This document shows, in pieces, positions 1 to 8,896 of a DNA stretch of 58,537 nucleotides. The stretch lies in contig DAHWBS010000005.1 of assembly GCA_027323445.1 (NCBI GenBank), positions 1-58,537 on the forward strand, given 5' to 3'. Position 1 is the stretch's first letter; each line of letters opens with the position of its first letter. The stretch is from Leptospirillum sp. (lineage in GTDB: Bacteria > Nitrospirota > Leptospirillia > Leptospirillales > Leptospirillaceae). The notes beneath the pieces were generated by a model. The model had not been told where the DNA came from and made no database searches. It was given only the letters and a program-made list of their open reading frames with translations. The translations under genes and the position numbers were made by a program.

Positions 1-40
1 GGACATTTCTATTTGGGAGAAGCGGACATTACTACTTGGG
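1..40. repeat. Tandem near-identical motif GGACATTtCTAtTTGGG / GGACATTaCTAcTTGGG; possible remnant of multiple terminal repeats of an IS21-like element
   Basis: Motif at 1-17 repeated at 24-40 with two differences, at the window edge; family assignment is from recall only. Confidence 0.3.
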
Positions 41-130
41 GCTAACAGGGGCTAACATAGCCCTTGCCAAGAGTTTTTTTCCAAGTTAAAATGGCAAATT
101 TGAAAGAATACCGAATTCTTTCAACCGTTT

Positions 131-206
131 GGGGGTGTGGCGTAGTTGGGAGCGCGCAAGACTGGCAGTTTTGCGGTCAGTGGTTCGATCTCCCTAAACT
201 CCACCA
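131..206 (+). pseudogene. Degenerate tRNA-Ala(GGC)-like sequence ending in CCA
   Basis: 76 nt; D-stem GCGT/GCGC, anticodon stem CAAGA/TTTTG, loop CTGGCAG (GGC), T-loop TTCGATC, G3-U70 pair kept; acceptor mismatches at 5:68 and 7:66 and T-stem defects. Confidence 0.6.
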
Positions 207-422
207 AATCCTTTTATCAAAGACAATTCAAAATAAAAATTTCCATATTGCCCTGACTCTTCGAATCAAAGAGGATTCGAAGAATATTCCTGTTTCAACA
301 TCCGACTCGCTTCTGTCTTTTCGCAATAGTGCTGAAAGATGAGTGAACCGAGAATCGGGATGCGTGACGTTCTCTGTTCTGGAGAATGATCACCCCAATC
401 CTTTACAAAGGAGTAAAGAGGT

Positions 423-1673
423 ATGTCGTCCTATCAGAAGTTGATCCCCCCCAAAAATGGTCAGAAAATTGAAATGAAAGACGGAAAGCTCGTTGTTCCC
501 GACAATCCGATCGTCCCCTTCATTGCGGGTGATGGAACGGGGCAGGATATTTGGAATGCCTCCGTAAGGGTTTTTGATGCCGCAGTAAAGAAGGCATTTG
601 GCGGGAAGAAAAAAATTGAGTGGTTTGAGGTCTATGCCGGGGAAAAAGCCAATGAGGTTTACGGACCGGATACATGGCTTCCGGAGGATACGCTGACAGC
701 CAACCGTGAATTCAAGATGTCCATCAAGGGGCCTTTGACAACACCTGTAGGCGGCGGAATTCGTTCGATCAATGTGGCACTTCGTCAGGAGCTTGATCTT
801 TATGCATGTGTCCGGCCTGTTTCCTGGTTCGGTTCTCCAAGCCCGGTGAAACATCCTGAACTTGTCGATATGGTCATTTTTCGTGAAAATACAGAAGATA
901 TCTACGCTGGAATCGAGTGGGCAACTGGAGATCCTGTTATTCAGGAGCTTTATAAAGTATTTGAAAAAGCTGGTGTAATGAAAAAGATCCGTTTTCCCAA
1001 AACAGCCAGCATCGGGATCAAGCCAGTTTCTGAAGAGGGGACAAAGCGTCTTGTCCGTGCTGCAATTCGTTTTGCTCTTGCCAATAACCGCAAAAGTGTG
1101 ACCCTTGTTCACAAGGGGAATATCATGAAGTTTACAGAAGGATATTTCCGTAAATGGGGTTATGAAGTTGCAAAGGAAGAGTTTGGCGACAAGACTGTCA
1201 GTTGGGATGATTGTGGCGGGAATGCTCCAGCCGGAAAACTGCTGATCAAGGATGAAATTGCAGATGCTTTCCTTCAGAAAATCCTGCTTCGTGCAAATGA
1301 GTATGATGTCGTCGCTACACTGAACCTGAACGGCGACTATCTCTCTGATGCCCTCGCTGCCCAGGTGGGCGGTATCGGTATTGCTCCTGGTGCAAATATC
1401 AATTATGAAACTGGTGCCGCAGTTTTTGAGGCAACTCATGGGACGGCTCCGAAGTACGCAAATCAGGACAAGGTCAACCCCGGTGCGGTTATTCTGTCGG
1501 GTGAGATGATGTTCCGTTACATGGGCTGGAACGAAGTGGCTGACCTGATTCTCAAAGGTATCCGCGGAGCGGTCCACAACAAGCGGGTTACCTATGATTT
1601 TGCTCGTCAGCTTGAAGGTTCTATCGAGCTTAAATGTTCTGAGTTTGGAGACGAGATCATCAAAAATATGTAA
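423..1673 (+). CDS. icd: NADP-dependent isocitrate dehydrogenase
   Basis: 416 aa; conserved IDH motifs ([34 protein letters not shown]); preceded by aaaggagtaaagagg RBS region. Confidence 0.96.
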   Translation: MSSYQKLIPPKNGQKIEMKDGKLVVPDNPIVPFIAGDGTGQDIWNASVRVFDAAVKKAFGGKKKIEWFEVYAGEKANEVYGPDTWLPEDTLTANREFKMSIKGPLTTPVGGGIRSINVALRQELDLYACVRPVSWFGSPSPVKHPELVDMVIFRENTEDIYAGIEWATGDPVIQELYKVFEKAGVMKKIRFPKTASIGIKPVSEEGTKRLVRAAIRFALANNRKSVTLVHKGNIMKFTEGYFRKWGYEVAKEEFGDKTVSWDDCGGNAPAGKLLIKDEIADAFLQKILLRANEYDVVATLNLNGDYLSDALAAQVGGIGIAPGANINYETGAAVFEATHGTAPKYANQDKVNPGAVILSGEMMFRYMGWNEVADLILKGIRGAVHNKRVTYDFARQLEGSIELKCSEFGDEIIKNM

Positions 1674-1699
1674 TGGATTAATTTTTATCTGCATCTTTA

Positions 1700-1732
1700 A
1701 AAAGAGGAAGCCTTTGGGCTTCCTCTTTTTTC
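1700..1732 (+). terminator. Intrinsic terminator downstream of icd
   Basis: GAGGAAGCC-TTTG-GGCTTCCTC followed by T6. Confidence 0.85.
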
Positions 1733-2110
1733 AAGATGAGTCAATGACGTTCGTCCATCTCTGCAAGAAGAGCCATCTCGCCCGGACCCCAAACCCTCCG
1801 GAATCCCCGTCTCCTGAAGGGGGCAAGCGGGGCTATCTGCTGTCGGGAGAGTCCAGTCATTGGTTCAAGATACAGGAGGATCACTCCCTTTTTCTTTCCC
1901 GCAGGTTGTCATGCCCCCACCCGTGTCAGGCTCCGTTGCACTAAGGTGGGTATCGTTCCATTCCGAAACTTTTCTCTCTTCCTCTCAGGATTAAAATTTC
2001 GTGTCGTTCATATTGACCATCATGTGCCCGTCCATGAGAACGATTTGATCTTTCAAGACTCACACCCTTGATGCAGTTGATGAGAGTCAAAAGCCAATCT
2101 CTTGTAATAG

Positions 2111-2489
2111 ATGGGACTGGGTGCTATGATTTCTCATGTTGAACAAACGCTAACCTTGCCACGAGTATTTAAGACATCATGGTTTACCAAGGCAGCCAGG
2201 AAAGCTGGTATCCGAGATTCTGAACTTTGCAAGGCCATGAGTCAGGTAATGGGAGGCAAAGCCGATGATTTAGGCGGTTGTCGTATTCAAAAAACGCCTG
2301 AACGACAACATGCACCGCTCCATCATTCTTGCCAAAGCCAGAAAGTATTGGGTGTACGAGTACCTGTTCGCCAAGAAGGATCGGGACAACATCGAAGAAG
2401 ATGAGCTCTCGGCCTTTCGTGACTTAGCAAAGAGCTATGCAAAACTCACGGACGAACAGATTGCCGGTGGTGCAGAACCGGCAGTTTGA
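2111..2489 (+). pseudogene. Frameshifted RelE/HigB-type toxin
   Basis: Frame 1 gives LPRVFKTSWFTKAARKAGIRDSELCKAMSQVMGGKADDLGG; the next frame continues VFKKRLNDNMHRSIILAKARKYWVYEYLFAKKDRDNIEEDELSAFRDLAKSYAKLTDEQIA; frame change near 2275-2285. Confidence 0.8.
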
Positions 2490-2500
2490 GGAGATATGCA

Positions 2501-2821
2501 ATGACAAAACGTAAATTCAAGAGTGATGCCCTTGAAGCCATCCATACCTCGGCCACTGCCCTCCTGGAAGTCGGAGCGATCGATAAAATGACTATGCGCA
2601 GGTTTGATGATGCGTGCCTGCTCGCACCCCATCAGTTTGAACCAAAGCAGATCAGGCATCTTCGAGAAATCAATCGTGTCAGCCAGCCGGTGTTCGCCCG
2701 GTATCTGAACACCAGCGAATCGACAGTCCAAAAATGGGAGGCGGGAACGAAGCGCCCCAGTGGAATGGCTCTCAAATTACTTGCCATCATCGAAAAACAT
2801 GGTTTGAAAGTACTCGCCTGA
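2501..2821 (+). CDS. Xre/HTH-type antitoxin partner of RelE/HigB toxin
   Basis: KQIRHLREINRVSQPVFARYLNTSESTVQKWEAGTKRPSGMALKLLAII HTH; directly follows toxin remnant; GGAG 6 nt before ATG. Confidence 0.85.
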   Translation: MTKRKFKSDALEAIHTSATALLEVGAIDKMTMRRFDDACLLAPHQFEPKQIRHLREINRVSQPVFARYLNTSESTVQKWEAGTKRPSGMALKLLAIIEKHGLKVLA

Positions 2822-2989
2822 TAACGAGCGACTTGGTTTAAGGGGGGTGGAGATCAACCCTGAGTTTTGGAACAATTTTGGAATATTGAGAATGAAAAAC
2901 AGGGGTATTTCGTTGAATAACATGATGCAACAAAATATTGATAATTATGAATTGTCCTGTTGTGAGGCGTGAGAATAACAGGCTATTTT

Positions 2990-3052
2990 TCCGCCTGCTA
3001 AGGGGATGTGGGGCTAACCCCACACAGGGTTCGAATCCCTGCCTCTCCGCCA
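2990..3052 (+). pseudogene. 3' fragment of tRNA-Ser(GCT): anticodon arm, long variable arm, T-arm, CCA
   Basis: CTGCTAA loop, variable arm TGTGGGG-CTAA-CCCCACA, T-arm CAGGG-TTCGAAT-CCCTG, CCTCTCCGCCA; no matching 5' GGAGAGG strand or D-arm upstream. Confidence 0.65.
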
Positions 3053-3130
3053 TTCGTGATTTCCGGTATATCCCCGATAAAACAATCGATTGAACTTCTG
3101 TAAGATTTCTTCTGGCCCAAGGAGTTTTCC

Positions 3131-4060
3131 ATGTTTTCCCACGATGATATAAAGGCGCACCTTGCAAGTCTCCAGGAGATGCTTCCTTCGAGGTCCTTTT
3201 CCGAGAATCATGAAAAAATTCTTTTTTCTCTGGGAAAAACCCCTGTCACGATCGCAGGACTTGTTGATTTTTTCCTGATCATTATCCTTGGCATTCTTGT
3301 TCGGCGGGCCGTAATGAAGGCATTGAATGTCAAGGCCGAGCGGGAACCCAGCAGCCAGTCCAGGAATCTTATCCTGCTGGGTTCAAAGCTTGCGGGAACG
3401 ATTGTTCTTTTTCTCACAGGCCTTTTGGCCCTTGATAATATCGGGGTCAGGCTGACGTCTGTCGAGGGTGTGCTGGGAATGGTTGGGCTCGGCTTTGGAA
3501 TAGGTCTTCAGTCTGTGGCAGCAAACGTTATCGCTCTTGGAGTGATCCTTGCTGAAAAGTCTGTCCAGCCGGGAGATATTATTGAAATCGACGGTATTGT
3601 CGGAACGGTCAAGGAGATCCGGCCAAGAAGCACTGTCATAATGAGTACTGACAATATCGCGGTTATTGTTCCCAATGGCCACTTCATCTCAAACAAGGTC
3701 GTCAACTGGAGCCATCTGGAATCAAAAATCCGGGCCCATATCAAGGTTGGCGTCGGAATGACCCAAAAGGATCTTGATTCGGCGGTGAGGATCATGAAGG
3801 AGGTGGCTTCGAACCATCCTCTGGTTCTGAAGGATCCGCCGCCGGATGTATGGTTTTCCTCTTTTGGAGAATCAACCTATGACCTTGACCTTGTTTTCTG
3901 GCTCAAGGATGCAACGGTTCGTTACCAGGTGACCAGTGATCTTGGTTTTTCCCTGAGCAAGGCGTTTTCTGATGAGGGGGTCAATATTCCTTACCCCATC
4001 CGGACTTTGTTTGTTAATAAGTCTGCCGTGGAGATTTCTGGATCTCCGGTCAAGGGGTAA
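3131..4060 (+). CDS. MscS-family mechanosensitive ion channel
   Basis: 309 aa; GLGFGIGLQSVAANVIALGVILAEKSVQPGDIIEIDGIVGTVKEI. Confidence 0.9.
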   Translation: MFSHDDIKAHLASLQEMLPSRSFSENHEKILFSLGKTPVTIAGLVDFFLIIILGILVRRAVMKALNVKAEREPSSQSRNLILLGSKLAGTIVLFLTGLLALDNIGVRLTSVEGVLGMVGLGFGIGLQSVAANVIALGVILAEKSVQPGDIIEIDGIVGTVKEIRPRSTVIMSTDNIAVIVPNGHFISNKVVNWSHLESKIRAHIKVGVGMTQKDLDSAVRIMKEVASNHPLVLKDPPPDVWFSSFGESTYDLDLVFWLKDATVRYQVTSDLGFSLSKAFSDEGVNIPYPIRTLFVNKSAVEISGSPVKG

Positions 4061-5684
4061 ATGTTCGGGGCGATGTCCCATGGAAGGTGAGTTTCGGATA
4101 TTTCTCCACGGCATATCTGAGGGCCCATTCGTTTCGGAAAAGGGCTACGGGCTTTTTGTCCTGATCATAGACGAGTAGTGTGTCGAGCGTTCCGGAGAGT
4201 GCCCGGATCATGGATTCGTCCCCTGTGACCCATCTGACGCGATCATACCCAAGTGTGTCGAGTTTAACCGGGGCCTTGTACTCATGGAGAAGCCTGAATT
4301 TCAGAACATCAAACTGCAGCATCCCCACGGCACCGACAATCATGTCCCGTTCCCCGTCCTGGTCCATGCTGAAAATCTGGATTCCTCCTTCCTGGGCGAT
4401 CTGAAGGAGGCCCTTGTTCATATGCTTTCTTTTCATAGGGTCTTCAATCTGGACTCTGGAGAAATATTCGGGGGAAAAGTGCGGGATCCCCTCAAAAGTA
4501 AAGCTCCCTTTTTCACAGAGGGTATCTCCAATATGAAAGACGCCCGGATCATGAAGACCGACAATGTCTCCTGGAAACGCTTCTTCCACGAGCTCCCGTC
4601 GTTGTCCAAGAAACTGCAGGGTCTTGGTCAGCTTTATTTCCTGTCCGGTATTATTGTTCCGGACTGTCATGCCTTTTTTGAATTTGCCCGAACAGACTCT
4701 CATGAATGCGAAGCGATCCCTGTGAAGAGGATCCATATTGGCCTGGATTTTAAAGATAAATCCCGAAAAGACCGGGTTGGCTGGTTCTATTGGTCCCTGG
4801 CTTGACGCTCTGGGTTGAGGTGCCGGAACCAGGGGGAGAAATCCTTCGAGGAACATTTCGACACCAAAATTATTGAGAGCGCTTCCGAAGAAAACAGGTG
4901 TGATCTCGCCTTTTTGAAAAAGGGATGGATCCCATAGATTCTGTTCCATGAGCAGGAGCTCCCGCTCATCCTCAAATGCGCTTGAAAGACCTATGGATCC
5001 GAGAACCTCCGAAAGTTCCGGTGATCCGATCGGGAGGATCCTCTCTTCGGATTTCTGGCCACCATGCTCAAGAGATGTAAAAAGATGGGAAGTCCCGTCG
5101 ATCAGGTCATAAACCCCGCGAAAATCCCGCCCTGTCCCGATGGGCCAGTTTCTAGGAATGGCACGGATATTCAGTGTCCGTTCGATTTCGGCGAGAAGGT
5201 CCATAGGAGGAACGCCTTCCCGGTCGACTTTGTTGATAAAAGTGACAATGGGCAGATTCCTGAGCCTTGCGACCTCAAAAAGTTTCAGTGTCTGTGGTTC
5301 GATTCCCTTGGCACCGTCCAGAAGCATGATGACCGAATCAACCGCTTCAAGGGTCCGGTAGGTGTCTTCGCTGAAGTCCTTGTGTCCCGGAGTGTCCAGA
5401 ATATTGATCCCGTATCCCTGGTAATCAAACTGGAGAGCACTTGATGTGACACTGATTCCTCTCTGCCGCTCAATCTCCATCCAGTCACTCGTCGCGTGGC
5501 GCTGGGCTTTTCTGCTTTTGATGGAGCCGGCGACATGAATGGCTCCTCCGTAGAGCAGGAGCTTTTCTGTAAGAGTCGTCTTGCCAGCGTCCGGATGGGA
5601 AATGATGGCAAATGTCCTCCGTCTTTTGATGGCGCCTGCCAGTTCTTCGACGGCCTGGGCTGTTTCAGTCGGAGATGTTTCCAA
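4050..5684 (-). CDS. prfC: Peptide chain release factor 3
   Basis: AFAIISHPDAGKTTLTEKLLLYGGAI-like RF3 N-terminus, DTPGHKDFSEDTYR, FINKVDREG. Confidence 0.95.
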   Translation of the reverse strand: METSPTETAQAVEELAGAIKRRRTFAIISHPDAGKTTLTEKLLLYGGAIHVAGSIKSRKAQRHATSDWMEIERQRGISVTSSALQFDYQGYGINILDTPGHKDFSEDTYRTLEAVDSVIMLLDGAKGIEPQTLKLFEVARLRNLPIVTFINKVDREGVPPMDLLAEIERTLNIRAIPRNWPIGTGRDFRGVYDLIDGTSHLFTSLEHGGQKSEERILPIGSPELSEVLGSIGLSSAFEDERELLLMEQNLWDPSLFQKGEITPVFFGSALNNFGVEMFLEGFLPLVPAPQPRASSQGPIEPANPVFSGFIFKIQANMDPLHRDRFAFMRVCSGKFKKGMTVRNNNTGQEIKLTKTLQFLGQRRELVEEAFPGDIVGLHDPGVFHIGDTLCEKGSFTFEGIPHFSPEYFSRVQIEDPMKRKHMNKGLLQIAQEGGIQIFSMDQDGERDMIVGAVGMLQFDVLKFRLLHEYKAPVKLDTLGYDRVRWVTGDESMIRALSGTLDTLLVYDQDKKPVALFRNEWALRYAVEKYPKLTFHGTSPRTFTP

Positions 5685-5724
5685 TAGGGACTCCTTTTTC
5701 AGTGGACTGGGTGTTTCATGGGGG

Positions 5725-6375
5725 TTACATTGATCTCCGGCCTTCGACTGAACGGATGAGTGTCATGTCATCAACATATTCAAGTTCAAGTCCGACCGGG
5801 ATCCCGAAAGCGATGCGGCTGACCCTGATGCCGACAGGCTTGAAAAGTCTGGAGATATAGAGAGCGGTTGCCTCCCCTTCGGTCGTTGGGGAAGTTGCGA
5901 CGATGATTTCCCTGATCTGGCCAGTTTCTACCCGGGCAATCAGTTCTTTAATCCTGATGGAGTCAGGGCCTATTCCGTCAAGAGGAGAAAGTCTTCCCAT
6001 CAAGACATGGTAAAGTCCCTGGAACTCTCCGGAGCGTTCCACGGCATAAAGGGTCTGCACATCCTCCACGACCATGATCAGTCCATCATCTCGTGATGGG
6101 TCCCGGCACAGGGTGCAAACAGAGTCGTCGGTACTGGGGTTTTCAGGCAGTTCCCTGATATTCTGGCAGACCGAACAAAGGATGAGCTCTTTCTTCATGA
6201 GGGAAAGATGGCCTGAAAGGGCAAAGACCTCTTCGTCAGAGGATTTCAAAAGATGAAAGGCCAGCTTTGTGGCTGTCCGGATACCGATTCCGGGAAGAGT
6301 CCTCAATGCCTCGATGACCCGATAAAAGGGTATCGGGTAAGGAGAATGGTTGCGGTCTCCGGGTTTCTGTGGCAT
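5725..6375 (-). CDS. recR: Recombination protein RecR
   Basis: LPGIGIRTATKLAFHLL, C4 zinc finger CSVCQNIRELPENPSTDDSVCTLC, Toprim VVEDVQTLYAVERSGEFQGLYHVLMGRLSPLDGIGP. Confidence 0.96.
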   Translation of the reverse strand: MPQKPGDRNHSPYPIPFYRVIEALRTLPGIGIRTATKLAFHLLKSSDEEVFALSGHLSLMKKELILCSVCQNIRELPENPSTDDSVCTLCRDPSRDDGLIMVVEDVQTLYAVERSGEFQGLYHVLMGRLSPLDGIGPDSIRIKELIARVETGQIREIIVATSPTTEGEATALYISRLFKPVGIRVSRIAFGIPVGLELEYVDDMTLIRSVEGRRSM

Positions 6376-6383
6376 GAGATTTG

Positions 6384-6701
6384 TCAGAATCCGGGAAATC
6401 CCGGCAATCCACCGGGCATGCCGGATGCTTCAAGCATGGATTTGGTCATGAGAGCCCTTGCTTTCTCCCCGGCTTGATTGATCGCCTGGGATAAAAGCTT
6501 TTCAAGGTCCTCCCTGGAGACTTCCTGATGAAGTTTCGGTGTGATTGTAATGGAGAGAACTTCGGATTTTCCGTTCATGGTGACGATAATTCCATCCGCT
6601 TCCCCTGCGATTCCAATGAGACGGGCATTCTGGAGCTCGTCTTGAACTTGTCCAATCTTGCCTTTCATTTCCATGGCCTTTTTCAGGAAGTCAGGCATCA
6701 T
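6384..6701 (-). CDS. YbaB/EbfC family nucleoid-associated protein
   Basis: 105 aa; position between dnaX and recR; KGKIGQVQDELQNARLIG / AINQAGEKARALM. Confidence 0.92.
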   Translation of the reverse strand: MMPDFLKKAMEMKGKIGQVQDELQNARLIGIAGEADGIIVTMNGKSEVLSITITPKLHQEVSREDLEKLLSQAINQAGEKARALMTKSMLEASGMPGGLPGFPGF

Positions 6702-6716
6702 ATCTGGATCTCCTTC

Positions 6717-8348
6717 TCATGAGTTTTCTTTTTGACGGGTCTGGTTTTTAATCGATATGACCTCTGCTCCAAAGATATTTTGTGCTTCCTTGACGAGCTG
6801 ATGATCTTTTGCTTGGTCTGTCGGTGTCTGGATCTTTTGACCCCCTGTTGCAGACTGTACTTTTGTCAGGATGGTAACAGATTTTCCCTCACGATGGATA
6901 AACGATTCCCGGAGAAGGGGAATGTGTTCACGGACCCTGCTTTCAAAAAAAGCTTTTGAGACGAACAGTGTGATCGTCTGGGGGTCGGTCCTCTGGACCT
7001 GGCAGTCCTCAAGGAGCTCACGGTCATGGGGTTCGAGCCCCTTGATTTCCCTGAGGAATTTTTTCCAGTTGGCGGGAACCCGGATATCCAGATGTGAGGG
7101 CTTCTCTTCAGGTGCCGTCCCAATGATTTGGATCTGGGGGCTGTCATTTGTTTCGGGTTGACGGGAAGTTGTTTTTGAGGGAATGGCTTCTTTTTTAATC
7201 CTGTCTGAAAGGGGATTTCTTAGGGATGAGAGGATCTGTGCAAGAGGCTCTGCATCCTTCAGGTGGCAGATGCGGCAAAGGATCAGGAGAAAGGTGATCG
7301 AAGGCTGTGGCGATCGTCTCAGCTCTTCTTCTCCCCTTAAAAGAAGCGTCAGCATCTGTTCAAGAAAGATCTCTGAGGAGTCCCCTGTTAAAAAAGCCGG
7401 TGGGATGGCTTCTTTCATCCACTCGAACGGTTTTCCCGTCAGAGGAGTGGCAAGGACTGACGACAGCAGAAGGTCTCTTGTGCGTTTTGAAAGATTTTTC
7501 AACTGATTTCTGGGATCAATCCCGATTGAAAGAAGATTTTCCGCGATTTTGAGTGTGTCCGGAAGTTTTCCTGAAAGCAGGGCGTCAAGCAGGTCTCTTT
7601 CCAGATTGGCCGGAGCCATTCCCAAAAAAATGGAAATATCTTCCAGGGATATCCCTCCCTGGGAAAGGGCCCGGATCTGGTCTGTCAGACTGAGCGCATC
7701 CCTGAGACTGCCTTCTGCTGCTTGTGCCAGGAGGTTCAAGACTTCTGGTGAAAAATCCAGTTCTTCGGTCCGGCATATTTTTTCAAGCTGGTTTTTGATT
7801 TCAGGGATGGTGAGGTTCCTGAATCTGAAATGCTGGCATCTGGACTGAATTGTATCGGGAACCTTGTGGGCTTCGGTGGTGGCAAAAATAAAGATGACGT
7901 GGGACGGGGGCTCTTCCAGTGTTTTCAAAAGGGCGTTGAAAGCCGCGGTCGACAGCATGTGAACTTCATCTATGATGTAGATCCGGGCCCTTCCTGAAAA
8001 GGGAAGGAAGTGGATTCCCTCTCTCAGGGAGCGAACATCGTCAACGCTGGTGTTGGAAGCGCCATCGATCTCCATTACATCCGGAGAAGATCCCTTTGCA
8101 ATTTCAAGGCAGGAGGAACATTCGAGACAAGGGGCTGTTGTCGGCCCATTCTTGCAGTTGATGGATTTTGCGAGGAGTCTTGCGACAGTTGTTTTTCCCA
8201 CGCCCCTGTCACCAGAAAAAAGATAGGCCTGAGGAAGTGTCTTGGCTTTCAGGGCGAAGGTAATGGCCTTGAATACCGATTCCTGTCCGACCAGATCGGA
8301 AAATGTTTGGGGGCGCCATTTTCGGGCGAGGGACATGACTGTTGACAT
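6717..8348 (-). CDS. dnaX: DNA polymerase III subunit gamma/tau
   Basis: LARKWRPQTFSDLVGQESVFKAI, GDRGVGKTTVARLLAKSINC, IDEVHMLSTAAFNALLKTLEEPP; start moved from 8414 (inside ffs) to MSTVMSLARKW at 8348. Confidence 0.95.
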   Translation of the reverse strand: MSTVMSLARKWRPQTFSDLVGQESVFKAITFALKAKTLPQAYLFSGDRGVGKTTVARLLAKSINCKNGPTTAPCLECSSCLEIAKGSSPDVMEIDGASNTSVDDVRSLREGIHFLPFSGRARIYIIDEVHMLSTAAFNALLKTLEEPPSHVIFIFATTEAHKVPDTIQSRCQHFRFRNLTIPEIKNQLEKICRTEELDFSPEVLNLLAQAAEGSLRDALSLTDQIRALSQGGISLEDISIFLGMAPANLERDLLDALLSGKLPDTLKIAENLLSIGIDPRNQLKNLSKRTRDLLLSSVLATPLTGKPFEWMKEAIPPAFLTGDSSEIFLEQMLTLLLRGEEELRRSPQPSITFLLILCRICHLKDAEPLAQILSSLRNPLSDRIKKEAIPSKTTSRQPETNDSPQIQIIGTAPEEKPSHLDIRVPANWKKFLREIKGLEPHDRELLEDCQVQRTDPQTITLFVSKAFFESRVREHIPLLRESFIHREGKSVTILTKVQSATGGQKIQTPTDQAKDHQLVKEAQNIFGAEVISIKNQTRQKENS

Positions 8349-8386
8349 GATCAGGAATCCAATCGGGTGGTCGTATGGAGGCCCTC

Positions 8387-8495
8387 GGAGGGAGACCAGG
8401 TCGTTCCGGGGCACACTGAGTCTTCCGATACCGTTGCTTCCTTCCGGACCTGGCGGAGTTCACGGCACTCTGTTGCACGGAGCCTGGCCCCCCCC
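8387..8495 (-). ncRNA. ffs: Signal recognition particle 4.5S RNA
   Basis: Minus strand has CCAGGTCCGGAAGGAAGCAACGG core; GGGGGGGCCAGG pairs with CCTGGTCTCCCTCC closing stem; lies between dnaX and tRNA-Ser. Confidence 0.88.
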
Positions 8496-8527
8496 GGAAG
8501 GTCTCCCGTTTGACCCAGGGGGAAAAA

Positions 8528-8620
8528 TGGCGGAGAGAGAGGGATTCGAACCCTCGAGGCGCTTATTAGGCACCTACACGATTTCCAGTCGTGCTCCTTC
8601 GGCCGCTCGGACATCTCTCC
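8528..8620 (-). tRNA. tRNA-Ser(GGA)
   Basis: GGAGAGATGTCCGAGCGGCCGAAGGAGCACGACTGGAAATCGTGTAGGTGCC...GAGGGTTCGAATCCCTCTCTCTCCGCCA; cloverleaf with long variable arm. Confidence 0.96.
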
Positions 8621-8896
8621 ATTTGACCCCAAAATAACTCTTTTAGAGGACAAGTATCCTGACAGGATATCTTAAGAAGGATTAAAAAACAAGCCACAAG
8701 CAATGGCCAGGAGCCCTGATTGAAGAGGGAGGAAAGGGGGTGAGCCGAAAGTCTCCTTAGCTGTTTGTAGACAGGTTCATTCATCAGTCGATCCCTCTCG
8801 TCTAGAGTCGATTCGGGCTCATGAAAAACGGGTCAGGGATCCAAAAAGCGGGCTTAAAATGATGAGGAACTTTTCGGTCTCTTTCGATTTGTAACG

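Noticed and set aside
390-1694. 434-aa minus-strand ORF covering icd
   Set aside because: Exactly antisense to a clear icd gene; Cys/Ser/Ile-rich composition with no family motif; a shadow ORF of a biased codon pattern
1744-1944. ORF tail 1594-1944 as a real gene
   Set aside because: Starts inside icd in another frame, runs through the icd terminator, and has no recognisable domain
2838-3211. Minus-strand ORFs of 109 and 65 aa (GRDSNPVWG-type ends)
   Set aside because: Translations of the antisense of the tRNA-Ser fragment; a common annotation artefact
8349-8414. N-terminal extension of dnaX in the ORF track (MPRNDLVSLRGPPYDHPIGFLI)
   Set aside because: Overlaps the SRP RNA; the conserved DnaX N-terminus starts at MSLARKWRPQTF
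8351-8784. Minus-strand ORFs of 100 and 72 aa
   Set aside because: Run through ffs and tRNA-Ser; not protein coding
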